A stretch of DNA of 11,241 nt, taken from positions 1 to 11,241 of the forward strand of contig CAZHNZ010000128.1 of assembly GCA_964534355.1 (NCBI GenBank), read 5' to 3'. This document shows, in pieces, positions 5,922-11,241 of the stretch. This stretch comes from CAXXIC01 sp964534355. GTDB taxonomy: Bacteria > Bacteroidota > Bacteroidia > Bacteroidales > UBA7332. The position numbers and the translations under genes are program-made. Numbering within the stretch: the stretch's first letter is position 1; every line of letters begins with the position of its first letter. The notes beneath the pieces were generated by a model that was not told where the DNA came from, did not search any database, and saw nothing but the letters and a program-made list of their open reading frames with translations.

Positions 5922-8900
5922 ATGAAACAAAATCTTCTTTTTATTAAATCTCTTATGGTCGGCGTTTTGCTGATGATGGGGGTAGGTGCTGAGGCGGCGA
6001 CATTCTATGTTCGTCCGTTTGGGAATTCCACTGCGTGGAGCAACATCCCGGGTGCAACAATTGTAACATTGGCATCTGGAAATGTTTTCTCATTCAGTGC
6101 AATGGGTGCAACCCCTGCAGCCACAGGTGCAGATACCTATTATTTTGCAAAGGGCACATACAAGCTAACTGGAGTGATAAGTCTTACATCAGGAAAGTTT
6201 TATGGTGGATTCTCAGGTAACGAATCTTCTGTATCTGACCTTTCATCCCGAATATTATCAGACAATGATGGAAATGGGATAGTAGAACCCTGGGAATTTG
6301 CAAATGAAGTTGTAATTAATGGTGCGCAAGCTTATACAGGCACAAGTGGATCTGCCAGACTAATGACTGTACTCGGAGGCGAGATTAACGGTTTTACGTT
6401 CTATGATTACAACTACAGTCAGTCATTAGGTAATGGTGCATTTATTTTAGGACAAGTAACATCTGCACCATCAGATGGCAACAATACCTTAGCCAATTCC
6501 GGAACAATGAAATGTTGTACTATCCGTAAAATAAAAGCTTCGATTGGTTCAGGTATTATTATGATGACTTGTTCCAACTCTGTGGTAGACAAATGTCTGA
6601 TTGAGGATTGTAATGTTGTAGCTGGAAACGGTGGTGCAATTTATATGAATAAAATGGGAGGTACGGTTTCAAATTGTGTAATACGAAATAATATCGCTTC
6701 AGGTAACGGTGGTGCAATTTATCTGGGAAACACACCATCTAATTCAACTGCTTTTATGGCTGTGGTAAATAATTGTGTTATTTATAATAATACAGGTGGT
6801 ACATCGACAAGCACCGGTGGTGGTGCAATCAAAGGAGATGTTAGTAGTGGCGCAAAAGGTCTCGAAGTCATTAATTGTACTGTCGTAAATAATACAACAG
6901 CCACTTCAGGTACGGCTTCTGTAGAGTTGACAGGTAGCGGTGTATTAGCGAATAGTATTGTTTTGAGTGACTCAAAATCAGAGATTAGACCTGGACAAAC
7001 TACAAATTATGTTCTGAGCACAATTTATGGAGCAAATGGTGGTTCTGCATTATATCCCGGAACAAATTGTACTTCCGGTATTGCAGATCTTACCTTTTCC
7101 GGGGTGAATTTTAAAACTGCAACTACATTTCAAGGTGCTGTAGGAAATTCAACTTCAGATGCGTCTGGCTGGACATTGGCTAAGCAAAATGAAATTAAAG
7201 CAGCAAACTATTATATTACATCCTCCTCTTCTTCTGCTGCAACAACATCCATCTCTACATTGCCAAGTTCGTATCTTGCATCTGGTGGTACTGGTTCAAG
7301 TATTTCAATTATGGGAACAGTGCCGGGTACAGATATCAATAATGACACCCGCAATGCCATTGGAGCATATAACTACGATGTAACAGCGCCAACTGTTACA
7401 ATAACATCTTCGGCAAGCAGCCCCACCTCTACTTCTCCCATTCCTGTAACTTTTACGTTTAGCGAAAACATTACCGGTTTTACAGCAAGTGATGTAACAG
7501 TTGGCAACGGAACACTTTCTGCAATCACTACAGTTAGCGCGAAAGTTTATACTGCAACCATTACACCCTCGGCAGGTGGGGCTGTAACTGTTGATATTGC
7601 TTCAGCTAAAGTAAAAGATGGCGCAGGCAATGATAATACTGCAGCCACTCAATTTTCAATAACTTATAATCTTGCAACAACAGCACCTATAGGTGTATTG
7701 ACAACAGCTGTATCAGGTATTGGTTCATCAGATGCGACATCAGGCATTAGCTACGCATCGACCGGTGGTTCACCCATCCTGACAAGTGGTGTGGTTTGGA
7801 GCACCTCTTCAAATCCGGATGTAAGTTTATCATCCAAAACCACCGATGGCACTGGAAACATTACCGGGTTATCACACAATACGACTTACTATGTAAGAGC
7901 GTATGCTACGAATGCAATCGGCACTACCTATGGTAATGAGCTTATATTTACATCTAAGCATGCAATTAGTGTATCTGCTGCAAGCACGGATGGTACGGTA
8001 TCAGGAGGTGGAGATTTTGCAAATAACGCCACTGTAACACTCACCGCAGCCGCTACAGCAAGTGGCAAACGATTTATAAACTGGACAATTGGGGGCAATG
8101 TTGTATCGATAAACAAATCCTATTCCTTTGCCGCAACTTCAGACTTATCGGTAGTAGCTAACTTTGGTGACATTTATACAATCTACTATGTTCGCCCTTC
8201 AGGAAGTAGTGCATGGAGCAATATCGGGGCATCGACCAACCAGATCATTACAGCTACAGATGATGCAAACAACTTCAACCTTTCGTATTTAGCTGATAAT
8301 TCGGCAGATGGAACTGCCACATACTATTTTGCCAGTGGGACATACACCCTTAATGGTGTAGCGACCAAAGGCACGCAATTAACCAGCGGTAAAATCTACG
8401 GTGGGTTCAAAGGTAATGAATCATCAATAGACCTAAACTCAAGAGCTACGTCAGATCTAGATGGCAATGGTATAGTAGAACCATGGGAAATGACAAATGC
8501 AACAACTCTTTGTGGTAAATCGGGATTTAAATATGCTGAAACCGGCACAACTGACGGTGAACGTCTTTTACGAATAGATGCCGGTGGTGAGGTAAATGGA
8601 GTTACACTGACAGATTTTAAATATGGTAGTTTTTCAGGTGCAATAAGTATCGGTTTAGCCGGAGCCGCAAATGATAATGATGGACAGCAAGGTTACATGA
8701 AGTGTTGTATCGTAAAAAAAATAAAAGCACATTCAGGAATTGTTACTCTTAATAATTCGAGATCTGTTGTTGATCAATGTTTGATTGAAGACAATTATGG
8801 AACTACTTCGTATGGTGGTGTATATTTCTACAAATATGGAGGTAATCTTTCAAATTCAGTCATTCGCAATAACAAAGCAACGACATATGGCGGTGCTGTT

Positions 8901-11048
8901 TATGCATTAGGGGCATCTTCGGCTCCGGATTTAAAGGCAATCGTAAAGAATTGCGTAATCTACAACAATTCAGCCATAACCAATGGTGGTGCCATTCGTT
9001 GTGATGCATATTCTGCAAATAATTCTGGTCTCGAAATTGTTAATTCAACAATCGTCAATAACTCTACCGGCACTGGGGTTGCATCCGTAGAACTAATAAA
9101 TAATGGGCTGATAGTTAATTCAATTATTACAGGAGACGTAAAAGATGAACTAAGGGCTAACACAACCAGCCATTATGTAGCCGGTAATGTTTTCGGCACA
9201 AGAGCTACAAATACAACCGGACTTTATCCTTATACTCCTGCCACAAACGACTCTACCAAATTAACCACAGATATGCTGTTCGTATCGGCACCTACAGCTG
9301 TAGGCTATGTGGGTATACCCGGTGATGCCGGCTTTAATCAGGCAAATTATGACGCGGTACATTCGGCTAACTTTAAAATAAACAATACAGCCTCAGCCGC
9401 ACTAAAATCAGTACGGGCATCATTACCTGCCACATATCAGGTACAAGGCACGGGTACAACCATCAACGTTTACGCCTCTGCGCCCACCAACGATATTGTT
9501 GGCGCAACGCTGACCGATGCAGATGCAACGGCGGGAGCTTATCAGATACCGTCAAACACATGGAGTGGAAATACAAGCACAGACTGGAGCACTGCAGGAA
9601 ACTGGAGCGTGGGGGTACCTACGGCCAACGTTAGCGCGACTATCCCGAATGTCACCAACAAACCGGTAATCGCATCTACCACCAGCGCGACTTGTAAAAA
9701 CATCAACGTTCAAACAGGATCCAGCCTGACTATTCAGTCTGACGCTACTAACAGCGGTCAATTGCAAATAACAGGAACTGCTACCGGCAATGTAACTTAC
9801 AATCGCTACATGGCACCTGCCAAATGGCATTTGACAACTTCTCCGGTATCTGGCTTAACTGTTGCTGAGTTTATCACCAATAACAACAGCAAAATTTCTA
9901 CCGGAACAAGCTCTGTTCGTGGCATTACTGACTACAATTCAACATCGAATGCATGGAACGGTTATTTCACAGATGGAGCTGCAAATGGAAACATGAATGC
10001 CGGTCGCGGATTCACTATTCGACTCAAAGGTTCTTCTGACGGATTGGTAAGTTTTACCGGAACACCTCAAACCGGAACTATCAACACAACTGTTTCTCAG
10101 GACTGGAACTGTATTGGTAACCCCTACACAACTGCTCTTTCTGTTTCTGCTCTTAAAAGCGCAAACGATGCATTGTTCAACAGCAGCAATTCCGGTCTGT
10201 TCAAAGCCGTATATGTATGGGACAACTCAGGCTCAGGCCAATATGTAACTGATGCAACAACAGTTCAGGCAGGTCAGGCATTTATGGTAAGAGTGGCAGA
10301 AGGAATCACAACTTTCCCTCTTACTGCTGCCATGCAGGTGGTAAACAGTGCAGTTGCCTTCCGTTCTTCAGCTGTTAGCGACTGGAGCGAGGTGAAACTT
10401 TTTGCTTCAAACGGAACAGACAAATATTTTACTCAGGTAAAATTCAACGACGGTATGAGCAACGGAGTTGATGCCAGTTATGATGCAGCCCTTTTGCGTG
10501 CCAACAAAGACTTTGCACTCTACACCCGACTGCTGGATGGCAATAACACAGACATCTGTCTGCAAGCACTGCCTTCAACAACAGATGCTATACCGGTAGG
10601 TCTCGATTATACCACAGGTGGAAAAATCACATTCTCAGCATCATCGTTCCCTGCAGGATACAACGTTGTACTGGAAGACCGCGTAGCCAAAACATTTACA
10701 GATTTGAGCGTGATCAATGCCAGTTATACCGCAGAGGTTGATGCAAATACTCAGGGCACCGGTCGCTTCTATCTGTATGCCAATCCGAATAAGATTGCTA
10801 CCGGGCTGAATGCTGGCAATAAGACTACGTCTTTATCTGCATATTTCTCAGCAGGTTCACTCATTATTAAAGGCGAAGTTAGCAACAATGCTGTAGCAAC
10901 TGTTTACGACATTACAGGAAAAATTATTGTTTCTGCCAAATTGAAAGCAGGCCATATTCAATCAATCCCGGTAAGTCTGAGTAGTGGCATCTATGTGGTG
11001 AAAGTAGCAGACGGCGATATGTCGGTTCTGATTAAGCTCAATAAGTAA
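5922..11048 (+). CDS. Large multidomain secreted protein with two beta-helix modules and T9SS sorting domain
   Basis: The 1708-residue product has a signal peptide (cleaved near residue 25, AEA) followed by, in order: beta-helix module A (27-485); a bacterial Ig-like domain (about 488-583, with PVTFTFSENITGFTASDVTV and VKDGAGND); a fibronectin III-like domain of the Bacteroidota type (about 587-679, GVVWSTSSNP and YYVRAYATNAIGTTYGN); a divergent InlB B-repeat-like domain (about 681-750, GKRFINWTIGG and LSVVANFG); beta-helix module B (753-1208); a Trp-rich region starting WSGNTSTDW...GNWSVGVP (1214 onward); a region with GNVTYNRYM and WHLTTSPVSG (from 1289), common in T9SS-exported proteins; and a C-terminal sorting domain (about 1636-1708, VYDITGKIIV and SGIYVVKVADG). 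Modules A and B are homologous to each other and to the preceding protein. The protein is likely anchored at, or released from, the cell surface, with the Ig-like domains as spacers between two binding modules. No enzyme active site was recognised. Confidence 0.85.
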   Translation: MKQNLLFIKSLMVGVLLMMGVGAEAATFYVRPFGNSTAWSNIPGATIVTLASGNVFSFSAMGATPAATGADTYYFAKGTYKLTGVISLTSGKFYGGFSGNESSVSDLSSRILSDNDGNGIVEPWEFANEVVINGAQAYTGTSGSARLMTVLGGEINGFTFYDYNYSQSLGNGAFILGQVTSAPSDGNNTLANSGTMKCCTIRKIKASIGSGIIMMTCSNSVVDKCLIEDCNVVAGNGGAIYMNKMGGTVSNCVIRNNIASGNGGAIYLGNTPSNSTAFMAVVNNCVIYNNTGGTSTSTGGGAIKGDVSSGAKGLEVINCTVVNNTTATSGTASVELTGSGVLANSIVLSDSKSEIRPGQTTNYVLSTIYGANGGSALYPGTNCTSGIADLTFSGVNFKTATTFQGAVGNSTSDASGWTLAKQNEIKAANYYITSSSSSAATTSISTLPSSYLASGGTGSSISIMGTVPGTDINNDTRNAIGAYNYDVTAPTVTITSSASSPTSTSPIPVTFTFSENITGFTASDVTVGNGTLSAITTVSAKVYTATITPSAGGAVTVDIASAKVKDGAGNDNTAATQFSITYNLATTAPIGVLTTAVSGIGSSDATSGISYASTGGSPILTSGVVWSTSSNPDVSLSSKTTDGTGNITGLSHNTTYYVRAYATNAIGTTYGNELIFTSKHAISVSAASTDGTVSGGGDFANNATVTLTAAATASGKRFINWTIGGNVVSINKSYSFAATSDLSVVANFGDIYTIYYVRPSGSSAWSNIGASTNQIITATDDANNFNLSYLADNSADGTATYYFASGTYTLNGVATKGTQLTSGKIYGGFKGNESSIDLNSRATSDLDGNGIVEPWEMTNATTLCGKSGFKYAETGTTDGERLLRIDAGGEVNGVTLTDFKYGSFSGAISIGLAGAANDNDGQQGYMKCCIVKKIKAHSGIVTLNNSRSVVDQCLIEDNYGTTSYGGVYFYKYGGNLSNSVIRNNKATTYGGAVYALGASSAPDLKAIVKNCVIYNNSAITNGGAIRCDAYSANNSGLEIVNSTIVNNSTGTGVASVELINNGLIVNSIITGDVKDELRANTTSHYVAGNVFGTRATNTTGLYPYTPATNDSTKLTTDMLFVSAPTAVGYVGIPGDAGFNQANYDAVHSANFKINNTASAALKSVRASLPATYQVQGTGTTINVYASAPTNDIVGATLTDADATAGAYQIPSNTWSGNTSTDWSTAGNWSVGVPTANVSATIPNVTNKPVIASTTSATCKNINVQTGSSLTIQSDATNSGQLQITGTATGNVTYNRYMAPAKWHLTTSPVSGLTVAEFITNNNSKISTGTSSVRGITDYNSTSNAWNGYFTDGAANGNMNAGRGFTIRLKGSSDGLVSFTGTPQTGTINTTVSQDWNCIGNPYTTALSVSALKSANDALFNSSNSGLFKAVYVWDNSGSGQYVTDATTVQAGQAFMVRVAEGITTFPLTAAMQVVNSAVAFRSSAVSDWSEVKLFASNGTDKYFTQVKFNDGMSNGVDASYDAALLRANKDFALYTRLLDGNNTDICLQALPSTTDAIPVGLDYTTGGKITFSASSFPAGYNVVLEDRVAKTFTDLSVINASYTAEVDANTQGTGRFYLYANPNKIATGLNAGNKTTSLSAYFSAGSLIIKGEVSNNAVATVYDITGKIIVSAKLKAGHIQSIPVSLSSGIYVVKVADGDMSVLIKLNK
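6261..6296 (+). other. EF-hand-like calcium loop, copy 2
   Basis: Encodes DNDGNGIVEPWE (residues 114-125), with all canonical EF-hand loop positions (1, 3, 5, 6, 8, 12) satisfied. Calcium binding is inferred. Confidence 0.6.
6627..6722 (+). repeat. Exact 18-nt direct repeat within the beta-helix, period 78 nt
   Basis: AACGGTGGTGCAATTTAT occurs at 6627-6644 and 6705-6722. The 78-nt period is 26 codons, close to one beta-helix turn. Both copies encode NGGAIY, the turn motif of successive rungs. Confidence 0.8.
8178..9545 (+). repeat. Beta-helix module, copy 3 of 3 (module B of the large protein)
   Basis: About 456 residues starting TIYYVRPSGSSAWSNIG and ending AGAYQ. In several motifs (KIYGGFKGNESSIDLN, DLDGNGIVEPWE, NSTIVNN, ELRANT) it is closer to copy 1 than to module A of its own protein. 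Confidence 0.85.
8454..8489 (+). other. EF-hand-like calcium loop, copy 3
   Basis: Encodes DLDGNGIVEPWE (residues 845-856), identical in protein sequence to the loop in the preceding gene. The DNA differs at synonymous positions, which indicates protein-level conservation. Calcium binding is inferred. Confidence 0.6.
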
Positions 11049-11071
11049 TTTTAAATATTGAGATATTCATT

Positions 11072-11241
11072 ATGAAAAAGAACAAAAAAATAACTGAAAG
11101 CCCGGCTATATCACGCCGCGATGCGATAAAAAAAATGGGTTATACTGCTGCAACTGCATCCGTAATGATGTTGTTGCTAAATACCAGGTCGGCCAGAGCA
11201 ACATCTGTTAACACAGGCCCGACCAACCCCGGAGATACCGG
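11072..11241 (+). CDS. N-terminus of a twin-arginine-type signal protein (partial)
   Basis: The frame opens at ATG 11072 and runs off the right edge after 56 codons. A basic start (MKKNKK) leads to SRRDAIKKMGYTAATA at residues 14-29, then a hydrophobic stretch VMMLLL and a likely cleavage site around ARA at 41-43. The SRRDAxKKMG form is a common Tat-type signal in Bacteroidota, so the protein is probably exported folded, perhaps with a cofactor; the two arginines fit the motif, but the usual Phe is replaced by Ala. After the signal come Thr/Gly/Pro-rich residues (TSVNTGPTNPGDTG) that look like a linker. The function cannot be told. It begins 23 nt after the large beta-helix gene with no terminator between, so it is probably co-transcribed with it and under the same operators. 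Confidence 0.7.
   Translation, partial: MKKNKKITESPAISRRDAIKKMGYTAATASVMMLLLNTRSARATSVNTGPTNPGDT

Larger units (their letters stand above)
6000..7376 (+). repeat. Beta-helix module, copy 2 of 3 (module A of the large protein)
   Basis: About 459 residues starting FYVRPFGNSTAWSNIPGA and ending IGAYNY. It shares all landmarks with the other two copies, with GGAI, CVIRNN and CVIYNN beta-helix rungs in the middle. An 18-nt in-frame exact repeat marks two adjacent rungs. Confidence 0.85.

Overview
The window looks like a chromosomal segment of a Bacteroidota organism, probably in the Bacteroidales. Three encoded proteins end in type IX secretion (T9SS) C-terminal sorting domains. Several promoters match the Bacteroidota -7 consensus TAnnTTTG, and starts are preceded by A-rich DNA rather than Shine-Dalgarno sequences. 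A Paludibacter-like genus is possible, but the sequence alone does not settle this. All supported genes lie on the + strand.

Layout. (1) 2-406: the 3' end of a secreted protein with the tail of a discoidin-like (F5/8 type C) domain and a canonical T9SS sorting domain, closed by an intrinsic terminator at 425-466. (2) 587-1375: an outer-membrane beta-barrel protein with its own promoter. (3) 1376-1706: a non-coding stretch rich in short tandem repeats. (4) 1707-3521: a low-affinity phosphate uptake pair, made of a PhoU-like DUF47 protein and a PiT-family phosphate transporter. The 153-nt gap between them holds an imperfect GTTAC/GTAAC hairpin, and a strong terminator follows at 3541-3584. (5) 3590-5496: a regulatory region with two GTAAACGTTTAC palindromes and a TAnnTTTG promoter, then a 556-residue secreted beta-helix protein and a terminator. 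(6) 5497-11048: an AT-rich leader with three more palindromes and a promoter of the same geometry, then a 1708-residue multidomain secreted protein carrying two more copies of the same beta-helix module. (7) 11072-11241: the start of a gene for a protein with a twin-arginine-type signal, 23 nt downstream and without a visible terminator in between.

The most interesting part is 3590 to the end. Two neighbouring genes contain three copies of a roughly 460-residue beta-helix module. Each copy has an embedded loop that fits the EF-hand calcium-loop pattern. Both genes sit behind near-identical control regions: the promoter-proximal palindrome is centred exactly 52 nt upstream of the -7 element in both, and the next is 82 or 83 nt upstream. 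The palindromes look like operators for a LacI-family regulator. Their position upstream of the promoter suggests activation, or looping, rather than simple blockage. I infer a co-regulated set of cell-surface or secreted proteins, possibly responding to a carbohydrate. The regulator itself is not in the window, and the ligand or substrate of the beta-helix proteins cannot be read from the sequence.
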